A program made the position numbers and the translations under genes. The notes under the pieces are model-generated. The model was given only the letters and a program-made list of their open reading frames with translations. It was not told where the DNA came from and did no database searches. Positions 1 through 6,702 of a stretch of 64,000 nt of DNA are shown here, piece after piece. How positions within the stretch are numbered: the first letter of the stretch is position 1; each line of letters opens with the position of its first letter. Origin of the DNA: Paenibacillus sp. FSL W8-0186 (GTDB lineage Bacteria; Bacillota; Bacilli; Paenibacillales; Paenibacillaceae); NCBI RefSeq assembly GCF_037969765.1, contig NZ_CP150207.1, forward strand, positions 5,339,501 to 5,403,500, written 5' to 3'.

Positions 1-220
1 AGCCGTAAACAAAAATGACCTCATTCTGGCTCCAGCCGCCCAGGCTGTCGGTATGCATAAAGACCACCAGGATGAAAATAAAGTTCGTCGCCTGGAAGAG
101 CAAATCCGAGATCACCTCGACCCAAAAATCGGCGCGATATGTGAGTCGGGTTTTCATGTAATTTTTGAAATATTCCATAATCAATCCCAAGTAATACAAC
201 ATTCTCGCCATGCCTCTCAT
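1..220 (-). CDS. ABC-2 type exporter permease, partial (cut by window edge)
   Basis: The N-terminal 73 codons of a membrane protein run off the left edge. The visible part has a short amphipathic N-terminus followed by a hydrophobic segment (around residues 28-45), as in the second permease of the ABC-2 triads (COG4586/4587/3694 type). The ATG overlaps the TGA stop of the upstream permease (TGATG at 218-222), which suggests translational coupling. An alternative in-frame ATG lies at 211, better spaced from the AAGGAGG. With the next two genes it forms one ATPase-permease-permease operon. The substrate cannot be read from sequence. The family assignment rests mostly on context. Confidence 0.75.
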   Translation of the reverse strand, partial: MRGMARMLYYLGLIMEYFKNYMKTRLTYRADFWVEVISDLLFQATNFIFILVVFMHTDSLGGWSQNEVIFVYG

Positions 221-1101
221 CAACCTCCTTGCACGAACAGGCGCTGCCGCGCTGCCCGGTATAACAGAATCATCGGGATGATTAAAGCCGCGAACCAGAA
301 CACCTGAATGCCCAGCACGTTCCAGATGCCTACGCCCTGCACTCTGCCTGTAAAGACAGAGCCTGGCAAATAGGTAATCGCCTGAAAAGGCAGCACCTCA
401 AGCACTTTGGACAGCCAGCCAGGGAACAGGCTGATCGGCACGATAAGTCCTGAGAAAAGATCGACGAGGACCCGCTTCATCCGCATAACGCCTTCATTAT
501 TCTCGATAAAGAAGGCCGAGAGGCCTGTTATGACATTAATCTGCGAATTGATCAGGAAGCTGAAGATCAGCATGACAAGAAAGCCAGCCCATGCCGACGG
601 GGCGGTTGGCAGCTGTACCGGGAACAGGAGCATGGCGATAGCCATGCCGGGAATCATGAACAGCAGGAAGCGGAACATGCCTTCCCCGAGCCCCTGCATC
701 ATTTTGGCAAATACATAGTTATAGGGACGTATGAATTGGATGGCAATGCTGCCGTCGCGGATATCGGACGAGATTTCCCGGTCCAAATTGTTGAAATAAA
801 ATGCCCTGGCCATCCAGGATACCGCAACATACGTCGTCATCTGTACGGCGGTAAAGCCGCCCAAGGAATCACCATCGCCGTAGATGGCTTTCCAGGTGAA
901 ATAGTTGACCCCGATATTGAGAGTATAGATTAGAATACCGGTGTAGTAATTAATTCGGTATGCAAGCATGGTCAGGAAACGGATGCGGATAAAATCCAAA
1001 TACGCGTCAAGCAGCAGACGCTTTCCGCTATGACGCGGCTTCCGTCCCTCCGGGCGGGCCGGTCTGGGTGAAGTCAGCTCGGACGAAGGACGTTTAGACA
1101 T
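220..1101 (-). CDS. ABC-2 type exporter permease
   Basis: A 293-residue integral membrane protein with about six hydrophobic segments, starting near residue 30 (LAYRINYYTGILIYTL). This matches the ABC-2 permease family that pairs with COG4586-type ATPases. The start is the ATG at 1101, because AGAGGT lies just upstream; the longer reading frame inside the ATPase gene has no good ribosome binding site. It overlaps the ATPase stop by 8 bp and the next permease by TGATG, so the three genes are probably co-transcribed and coupled. Such triads export lipids, peptides or drugs, and nothing here identifies the cargo. Confidence 0.85.
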   Translation of the reverse strand: MSKRPSSELTSPRPARPEGRKPRHSGKRLLLDAYLDFIRIRFLTMLAYRINYYTGILIYTLNIGVNYFTWKAIYGDGDSLGGFTAVQMTTYVAVSWMARAFYFNNLDREISSDIRDGSIAIQFIRPYNYVFAKMMQGLGEGMFRFLLFMIPGMAIAMLLFPVQLPTAPSAWAGFLVMLIFSFLINSQINVITGLSAFFIENNEGVMRMKRVLVDLFSGLIVPISLFPGWLSKVLEVLPFQAITYLPGSVFTGRVQGVGIWNVLGIQVFWFAALIIPMILLYRAARQRLFVQGG

Positions 1102-2152
1102 GGCTGACCTCTTTGGGACCATCCGCCAGGGAATCAAACGCTTCTTCGGTCTTCTGCGCCGAACCGGATTGATATATGCTGCGCACGATTTCATCGGTAT
1201 TCGTCTCAATGATTTTGATATCTGTAATGTCTGCCTGACCCACTACCCGTCCGAGCACATCGGATACATTAAGCTCCAGCGGAATCCAGACCTTGGCATT
1301 GAGATCGTTCTCGGCCGACCATTCCACCGCCAGCCCTGCGGTCCACTGCCGCAGCGTCTCCAGCTTCGTCGCTCTTCCAAATTGGAACAGCACCTCGCGT
1401 CCCGTTCCCCAGCGCTGCTTCAGCTCCTCCAGGCCGCCGTCGTAAATGATTCGCCCGTCATCCAGCATGATAACGCGGGAGCAAAGCGCCTCGATATCCT
1501 GCAAATCATGCGTTGTCAGCAGGATCGTCGTACCGTGCTCGCGGTTCATATCCTTCAGGAAGTCGCGAATTTCCGATTTCACGACAATATCGAGCCCAAT
1601 CGTCGGCTCGTCGAGGAACAGGATCGACGGATTATGCAGCAGGGCGGCGACCAGCTCGCAGCGCATGCGCTGCCCCAGGCTAAGCTTGCGCACCGGACGG
1701 TTCAGCAGATCCTGGAGCTTCAGGCGCTCCACGAGCTCGTCCAGCCGCTTCTTGAAATCCTGCTCGGATACGCGGTACACCTTGCGCAGCAGCTGGAACG
1801 ATTCGATGACGCCGATATCCCACCACAGCTGGCTGCGCTGCCCGAATACGACGCCGATATTTTGCACGAACCGCTCCCGTTCTTCGTAGGGAATATAGCC
1901 GCCAACGGTAAGGCTGCCGGAGGTCGGCACCAGAATGCCTGTGAGCATCTTGATGGTTGTCGATTTGCCCGCGCCGTTCTCTCCGATATAGCCGCATATT
2001 TCGCCTTGAGGAATGGCGAACGTAATGTCTTTCACGGCAACGACCTCTTGGTACTGCCGCTTGAACAAGTCCGCAAAAGCCCCTTTGAGGCCTTCGCGAT
2101 TTTTTTGTATTTTAAATGCTTTGCGCAAATCCTGCACTTCTATCGCGTTCAT
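1094..2152 (-). CDS. ABC transporter ATP-binding protein (ABC-2 exporter)
   Basis: A 352-residue ATPase. Walker A is GENGAGKST, the signature is a variant LSLGQRMR, Walker B is ILFLDEPT and the switch is TTHD. After the nucleotide-binding domain (residues about 1-250) there is a C-terminal extension of about 100 residues, as is usual for the COG4586 group. It is the first gene of the exporter operon. The ribosome binding site region reads GAGGTAGG before the ATG, and a TATAAT-like -10 lies about 50 bp upstream without a convincing -35. It energises the two permeases encoded downstream. Substrate unknown. Confidence 0.9.
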   Translation of the reverse strand: MNAIEVQDLRKAFKIQKNREGLKGAFADLFKRQYQEVVAVKDITFAIPQGEICGYIGENGAGKSTTIKMLTGILVPTSGSLTVGGYIPYEERERFVQNIGVVFGQRSQLWWDIGVIESFQLLRKVYRVSEQDFKKRLDELVERLKLQDLLNRPVRKLSLGQRMRCELVAALLHNPSILFLDEPTIGLDIVVKSEIRDFLKDMNREHGTTILLTTHDLQDIEALCSRVIMLDDGRIIYDGGLEELKQRWGTGREVLFQFGRATKLETLRQWTAGLAVEWSAENDLNAKVWIPLELNVSDVLGRVVGQADITDIKIIETNTDEIVRSIYQSGSAQKTEEAFDSLADGPKEVSHV

Positions 2153-2349
2153 ATTTACCTACCTCACTAATTAAGTCTTGGTGTCCCGTCCCAAGCTCTT
2201 ATTATAAATTACAACCTTCGAAAGCTCTACAGCAAATGATTAGCTGTGTGTAAAGCGAGCGTGTTATCGGCAGTTTGCTGGATAATCGGTGACGGTTGCT
2301 GGCCGGACTCAAGCGTGAAGTGAGAGCACCTTGGACATTGTGGGTTACG

Positions 2350-2485
2350 ACTGCAGTGATGTGCTGCGTGGATGTGCAGGTTGCGAATACAGTAATGTGA
2401 TGCGCTGATTAGGGAGGGATGTTACTGCAGTAATGCGATGCGCTGACAAGTACGGGTTATTACTACAATAATGCGATGCGCTGGA
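2350..2485. repeat. Four degenerate direct repeats, about 37-bp period
   Basis: The core CAGTAATGCGATGCGCTG occurs in four versions starting at 2354, 2390, 2428 and 2466, so the period is 36-38 bp. The second to fourth copies differ by one or two bases and the first is more diverged. The stretch is in the non-coding gap between the exporter operon and the next gene. The linkers between cores are not conserved in sequence, and no leader or cas gene is present, so this is not a CRISPR array. Role unknown. Confidence 0.75.
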
Positions 2486-2573
2486 TGTGTGGGTAGATGG
2501 TAGTTGAGTAGGGTAGTAGTGAGTTGACAGGCTATTTGCAGAATGGCAGGCGGCAGTTTTGGCAGTCATATGC

Positions 2574-2760
2574 AACGGACAGGGGATCCGTTATTTCCGG
2601 TTTCCGTCCAGGAATTAGAAACTATCGGACACAGGATCCTTTATTTAGGAAAATTCGCTGCTGTTGACCCTTGTTTGAGCGCAGTAGCGGAACCAGGGTC
2701 CGTAAGCACCCTGCTTCACCCGATTTCCGATGAAATAGCGGAACCAAGGTCCGTTAGCAG
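2574..2760. repeat. Four copies of a 26-bp imperfect palindromic element, two in each orientation
   Basis: A roughly 26-bp element built around CGGAC..GG..TCCG occurs forward at 2574-2599 and 2624-2649 (50 bp apart). It occurs reversed at about 2683-2708 and 2734-2759 (51 bp apart). Reverse-complementing the last copy gives a close match to the first, AACGGAC..GG.TCCG.TATTTC. The arrangement looks like a small cluster of dispersed intergenic repeats. No reading frame or gene remnant is evident here. Confidence 0.7.
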
Positions 2761-2799
2761 CCCCCGGAAACTCCAAAACCTAGACCACCTCTTCTATAT

Positions 2800-2823
2800 T
2801 AAAAAAACGCCTTTCGGCGTTTT
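2800..2823 (-). terminator. Intrinsic terminator of the GyrI-like gene
   Basis: The stem AACGCC/GGCGTT (2806-2821) has a TTTC loop. On the minus strand it is followed by seven T's. It lies about 40 bp past the stop codon of the gene at 2862-3359. Confidence 0.85.
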
Positions 2824-2861
2824 CGATGCGACAGGTCATTTTAAAAAAAGAGAACAATGAG

Positions 2862-3359
2862 CTATTCCTCCAGAACAGGGATCATGATCGTAAATTGGGG
2901 ATTCGTGCTGTAAGGATCCTGCTCGCTCGGGTATATTTCGAAATGCGTCAGCTCCTTGCCTTCCTGGGGAAGCGTCTTAAGTCCCTGCTGCTCAATCCAG
3001 GCATATATGCTGCTGTACGATTCCTCGATATTCTGCTCGGCCCGATGTTCGTACTTCGCATATTTCATCGCTGGAACCTGAAGCTTGATCATGCCTTCCG
3101 GCGCCTGTTCACCGGTATCAGCCACCTCAAATACCGCGCAATGCACAAATCCGTTTCCGCCCGGATAGGCATGGTAAGACAAGCCGTAGAAATTGTCCAG
3201 GTCTAGGATACCGCGGATTTCACCGCGCCGCCGCTGCAGTTCCTGATGAATCGCGCGTATACCGCCCTCTCCCGCCTCGGCAAAGGTTCCCTCCCAACGC
3301 AGCCCAATCGCGCTGAAGGCTTCCTTTGTTATGATCGCTGCCTCATTTACCCGTTCCAT
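2862..3359 (-). CDS. GyrI-like / effector-binding domain protein
   Basis: A 165-residue soluble protein resembling the stand-alone GyrI-like small-molecule-binding fold: alternating beta strands, GLSYHAYPG in the first half, and a conserved second half ending HFEIYP...FTIMIPV. Such proteins bind or sequester small hydrophobic ligands, and some protect gyrase. No DNA-binding domain is attached. The start is the ATG at 3359, with GGGGAGAGG five bases upstream; a GTG two codons earlier sits inside that ribosome binding site. It is a single gene with its own terminator. The exact ligand is unknown. Confidence 0.75.
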   Translation of the reverse strand: MERVNEAAIITKEAFSAIGLRWEGTFAEAGEGGIRAIHQELQRRRGEIRGILDLDNFYGLSYHAYPGGNGFVHCAVFEVADTGEQAPEGMIKLQVPAMKYAKYEHRAEQNIEESYSSIYAWIEQQGLKTLPQEGKELTHFEIYPSEQDPYSTNPQFTIMIPVLEE

Positions 3360-3513
3360 AGCCACCTCTCCCCATCAATAAAATGATCGCTTGCTTAACG
3401 CATACCATTTTACTACATCGCTTTTGCAAAATATGTGGTTTCTTGTCGAAGGGTGCAAGCAGCCGAAGACTATCTTTGCGAAATTTGGGTTCCCATTATC
3501 AGAAAATAATAGG

Positions 3514-3550
3514 AATAAGCCGACTGCAAAACGCAGCCGGCTTATTTTTT
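3514..3550. terminator. Hairpin terminator between 2862 gene promoter region and AAC(3) gene
   Basis: The stem AATAAGCCG/CGGCTTATT (3514-3522 / 3538-3546) is extended by an inner CTGC/GCAG. The clear T-run (3545-3550) is on the plus strand, yet the nearest gene end is the minus-strand AAC(3) gene, whose stop is at 3568. It probably ends that transcript despite the weaker minus-side T-tract. Confidence 0.65.
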
Positions 3551-3567
3551 GATAGATCCCCATCTTC

Positions 3568-4329
3568 TTACTTTGCCAAAGGCTCGTTATCCGAGAATAA
3601 ATCCGGGTTCTCCCGCAGCATATCCGAAAGAATATCCGTGGTTTTCACCGTATCGCACACTAGAACCTCGGCATCGCCTAGACGGGCCCGATAGAGCGCT
3701 CCCTGTTCCTCGAGCACGCCTTCGACCTTCCAGAAATGCTCCGACCAAGGCAGGCCGCAGTGGCGGCGGGAAGGCACCAGAATCTCTCTGCCGTCAGGGA
3801 GTACCGTGTAAAGCTGTTCATGGTCATCCGTCATTCTGCCCGGGATATCCACCCATTCCTCAATGCCGTGAATGAATGTATTCCTGCGCAGATCGACCCC
3901 GACGAGCAGAATCGTCGCTTTGCGATCCAGCAGGCGGCCCCAGGCGGACTCCCGGTGACATGGCGTATCCCAGCGTTCATCGCCGGCGGTAAACTCGGCC
4001 GCGTCCTTGCCTAGCGCCGCCACGGAATGTGTCGGATGCCAGGATCGAACCACGCCTGGGCGCTTGCGGAACAATTCAGGGAGTATGCCGACGCAGACCT
4101 CTGAGGTCTCGACATAAAATTTGGGATTATCCTTATTAATATAAGACCAGGTGTGGGTAGGCAAAACTAACAGCCCGTCTTTCATATATTCCGAAAGAGC
4201 ATCCAGCACCGTGTCCGCTCCTCCATCTACTTCACCGATACTTTTCATGGATGAATGCATCAGCACGGTGCCATGCCGGTCAATGCCAGCGCTTTCAAGC
4301 TGATCCATCAAACTTTGCTTCGTGTGCAT
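3568..4329 (-). CDS. AAC(3)-family N-acetyltransferase
   Basis: A 253-residue member of the aminoglycoside 3-N-acetyltransferase (antibiotic NAT) fold: VLMHSSM near residue 25, VDGGADTVLDAL, LVLPTHTW, then SWHPTHSVAALG with the conserved HP-x-x-S acetyl-CoA/catalytic region, and LLVGV near residue 145. Many chromosomal members (YokD-like) are not proven resistance enzymes, so the acceptor is uncertain. TGGAGG lies seven bases before the ATG. A second, diverged family member lies at 5785-6600, with an alpha/beta hydrolase between them. Confidence 0.85.
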   Translation of the reverse strand: MHTKQSLMDQLESAGIDRHGTVLMHSSMKSIGEVDGGADTVLDALSEYMKDGLLVLPTHTWSYINKDNPKFYVETSEVCVGILPELFRKRPGVVRSWHPTHSVAALGKDAAEFTAGDERWDTPCHRESAWGRLLDRKATILLVGVDLRRNTFIHGIEEWVDIPGRMTDDHEQLYTVLPDGREILVPSRRHCGLPWSEHFWKVEGVLEEQGALYRARLGDAEVLVCDTVKTTDILSDMLRENPDLFSDNEPLAK

Positions 4330-4496
4330 GATAAACCTCCAACTGTTGGTAATGAATGATTCATCACCATTATACCTGTCCTACTTGGAACAACAAGCCC
4401 GGAATGGGCAATCAAGTCAGGAAAAATCGCACAATATGCAGAACTTATCCTGGATCAGCCGAACAGAAGGGGTGCCCTGGACTTATCCATCTCGCG

Positions 4497-5528
4497 CTAA
4501 GATGCGTACCAATCCGAAGCTGCCCGAATGATGTCATCCATCCTGAAGCTGCAGCCATGCCGTTCATCCGGATATTCAATCAGCAGCCTATCAGCGGTTA
4601 CTGTCCGATAGAGCGAGCGGATCTCTTCATCCCTGACCCACTCATCCATCCTGCCATGAATGAGAAGCGTTGGCCGGTCGTGCCTGATATTCTCCTTTAA
4701 TATGAAAGGGTTCTCCCCTTCCACGATCACATAGGACAACCGCTCCTTGAAATAGTCAGGCATCTCTATCCCGCTCTCCAGTACAGGACTGACTGCAGCA
4801 ACCCTGGCAATCCTCGGATGGCTTCCGCCCTCAATTGCCCAAGAACCCCCGAAGCTTGTACCAAATAAATGCAGCGGCAGCTCTGGAAATTGCTGTGCCG
4901 CAAACTCGATCACTTCTTCCACAAACAGCTCCCAGCCTCTCCGTGTGGCCAGGCAGTGGTTAAACACATACGTTTCGCCTTGTCCTGGACCATCAAAGCT
5001 GACTGTGACAAAGCCCTCTCTTGCGAAGCCGGTCTCAAATTTAATAGACTCCTCTTTCGCTGAATCGATCGGATTCAAAAGGATAACACAGCCACGCGGA
5101 TGCTTTGGAATTCTTACCCGGCCCCGGCATTGATTTCCTTCAACTTGAATCTCCGCTTCGGAGATCAGGTCTGCCGCTAAATTGTCCGCTTCCAAGTACA
5201 TGTCCTTGCAATACTCATACCACATTTGCTTGTCTGTTCCAGTACAGGGAAACATCCATTGGATCAGATAATAGTTCATCGCTGCATTCCGGTAAAAATA
5301 CTCCGCTTCACTGATCAAATGCTGTCTCTGCATTTTAAGTGCTAGCTGCTCAAACATATCAGCATAGCTGTGCAGCACTTCCATCCAATCCTCGATGCCG
5401 TTAACCCGTTGGCGCAGCTCATATACCGTCGGTTTCGGCAGACCGCTTCCCAACCAACGATCCCAGAATGACTCGGACACGTAGCCCATCGATATTGTCT
5501 TCTCAATAGTTTGATTGGCATAATCCAT
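4497..5528 (-). CDS. Alpha/beta hydrolase with N-terminal helical domain (FrsA/DUF1100-like)
   Basis: A 343-residue protein. Residues 1-130 form a helical, aromatic-rich N-terminal region. Residues about 140-343 are an alpha/beta hydrolase core with FDGPGQGET (oxyanion area), the nucleophile elbow GTSFGG, an acidic residue in HGRMDEWV and the catalytic His in DERHGCS. This layout resembles 2,6-dihydroxypseudooxynicotine hydrolase-like or FrsA-like enzymes, but no substrate can be inferred. AAGGGGG precedes the ATG by nine bases. It lies between two AAC(3)-family genes and may share a transcription unit with the one at 3568. Confidence 0.8.
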   Translation of the reverse strand: MDYANQTIEKTISMGYVSESFWDRWLGSGLPKPTVYELRQRVNGIEDWMEVLHSYADMFEQLALKMQRQHLISEAEYFYRNAAMNYYLIQWMFPCTGTDKQMWYEYCKDMYLEADNLAADLISEAEIQVEGNQCRGRVRIPKHPRGCVILLNPIDSAKEESIKFETGFAREGFVTVSFDGPGQGETYVFNHCLATRRGWELFVEEVIEFAAQQFPELPLHLFGTSFGGSWAIEGGSHPRIARVAAVSPVLESGIEMPDYFKERLSYVIVEGENPFILKENIRHDRPTLLIHGRMDEWVRDEEIRSLYRTVTADRLLIEYPDERHGCSFRMDDIIRAASDWYAS

Positions 5529-5629
5529 GCGAGATCGCCCCCTTAATAATTTATACGTAACAGTCTTGAATTTTCGGGGGCATCAAATAGTAAAAATAAC
5601 CTCAGTCATATTATTCTTCCAAAAACCCA

Positions 5630-5658
5630 TTGAAGCTGCTTTCCTTTTTCAATATAAT
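5630..5658 (+). promoter_or_regulatory. Sigma-A-type promoter for AAC(3) gene
   Basis: TTGAAG (5630-5635), a 17-bp spacer and a perfect TATAAT (5653-5658). Transcription would start near 5665, giving a leader of about 120 nt before the acetyltransferase start at 5785. Confidence 0.65.
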
Positions 5659-5664
5659 GTAAAA

Positions 5665-5784
5665 GAAATGCAGGAATTTAAGGGCAATGCTCTTCTGGCA
5701 TCACCAGAGACAACCCCTCGTTTAATGAGGGATTGTCTCTTTTTTTTGATCTCAGTATAGTCTGATAACAATGAAGGAGTGAGC
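5665..5784 (+). promoter_or_regulatory. Candidate attenuated leader with mini-ORF and terminator
   Basis: Between the promoter and the AAC(3) gene lies a 12-codon mini-ORF (ATG 5687, TAA 5723-5725; MLFWHHQRQPLV), preceded by AAGGG. Its stop falls in the loop of a strong terminator hairpin (5706-5747). A short alternative hairpin, TCTGG/CCAGA, overlaps the 5' base of the terminator stem. The arrangement is compatible with ribosome-mediated attenuation. The mini-ORF's translation is unproven. Confidence 0.35.
5706..5747 (+). terminator. Strong intrinsic terminator in leader of AAC(3) gene
   Basis: A 14-bp stem with one mismatch (5706-5719 with 5727-5740), a 7-nt loop, then eight T's (5740-5747). 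No plus-strand gene ends upstream of it, so it either attenuates the downstream gene or ends a small RNA. Confidence 0.85.
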
Positions 5785-6600
5785 ATGGTGGAAAATTCCC
5801 GTTACACCGAAAGACCGATATTGACCAAAGGCGATCTTAAGGAGCAATTCCGGCGCTGCGGCGTATCGAATGGACAAACGATTATCGTACATACCTCTTT
5901 AAGCAGAATCGGATTCGTGGTCGGCGGAGCCGAGACTTTAATCCGCGCTTTGCTCGAAATTGTCGGCGAAGAAGGGACATTGGTGATGCCTTCCCAAACC
6001 TGGAAGAACCTTGACCCTGCCACGGGTGTTCATTGGGAGGTACCCCCTATACACTGGCCCATCATACGCGAGCATTGGCCAGCCTACGACAAAGAAATCA
6101 CGCCAGCCATCGGCATGGGCGTTGTGGCAGAGGTATTCCGAAAATGGCCCGGAGCCGCTAGATCCGACCATCCTGCCAGGTCATTTGCTGCCGTAGGCAA
6201 GCATGCGGATTATCTTACGAAGGAGCATGATTTAAGCCAGATTTTCGGCAAAGGATCGCCGATTGATAAGTTATATGAACTTGATGGCCATATACTGCTC
6301 ATTGGAGTCGGGTACGACAAGAACACTTCGCTGCACTTAGCAGAGACTAGGGCGAGCTTTCCGACAAAGCGGTTTACGGAAGAAAGCAGTGCGATCATGA
6401 GCGATGGGAAGAGAACATGGGTGACCTACCTCACTCAAGCTGTAGATGATGAGGATTTCACCGAATTGGGTCAGCAATATGATAGAGCTCACGATGTGAC
6501 GATTCACAAGGTTGGGGAGGCAGAAGTACGTTTTCTAAGACAAAGACAGCTCGTAGACTGGGCCGTACAGTGGATGGAGACGAACCGGAAGGGGGAATGA
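5785..6600 (+). CDS. AAC(3)-family N-acetyltransferase, second copy
   Basis: A 271-residue antibiotic-NAT-fold protein: IIVHTSLSRIGFVVGGAETL, LVMPSQTW, SDHPARSFAAVG (the conserved DHP-x-x-S region) and ILLIGVGYD. It keeps the canonical DHP where the 3568 paralogue has WHP. The start is the ATG at 5785, five bases after AAGGAG; an upstream GTG overlaps the ribosome binding site. The gene is preceded by a promoter and a terminator-bearing leader, so expression may be conditional. Real acceptor (aminoglycoside or another amine) unknown. Confidence 0.87.
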   Translation: MVENSRYTERPILTKGDLKEQFRRCGVSNGQTIIVHTSLSRIGFVVGGAETLIRALLEIVGEEGTLVMPSQTWKNLDPATGVHWEVPPIHWPIIREHWPAYDKEITPAIGMGVVAEVFRKWPGAARSDHPARSFAAVGKHADYLTKEHDLSQIFGKGSPIDKLYELDGHILLIGVGYDKNTSLHLAETRASFPTKRFTEESSAIMSDGKRTWVTYLTQAVDDEDFTELGQQYDRAHDVTIHKVGEAEVRFLRQRQLVDWAVQWMETNRKGE

Positions 6601-6702
6601 ATCTTCAAACCTTCCATATTTTGATTGCCAGATATAAATCGTTAATCTAAGATGGTTGAGAGAGACACAAAATATACATAAATTTCATAAGGAGGTTTGA
6701 AT

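Noticed and set aside
1100..2170. Long plus-strand reading frame opposite the ABC ATPase gene
   Set aside because: It is antisense to a gene with intact Walker and signature motifs and has no ribosome binding site or recognisable domain.
2350..2485. Possible CRISPR array
   Set aside because: Units are degenerate, only about 18 bp of each is shared, spacers are of similar composition, and there is no leader or cas gene.
2345..2860. Short reading frames (for example 2345-2575 minus, 2543-2860 plus)
   Set aside because: They are low-complexity translations of the repeats, lack ribosome binding sites and match no protein pattern.
3375..3563. 62-codon minus-strand frame between the GyrI-like and AAC(3) genes
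   Set aside because: It includes the terminator hairpin, has no ribosome binding site and no recognisable product.
5527..5760. 77-codon frame spanning the acetyltransferase leader
   Set aside because: It crosses the promoter and terminator and has no ribosome binding site; only the 12-codon internal mini-ORF is considered, and only tentatively.
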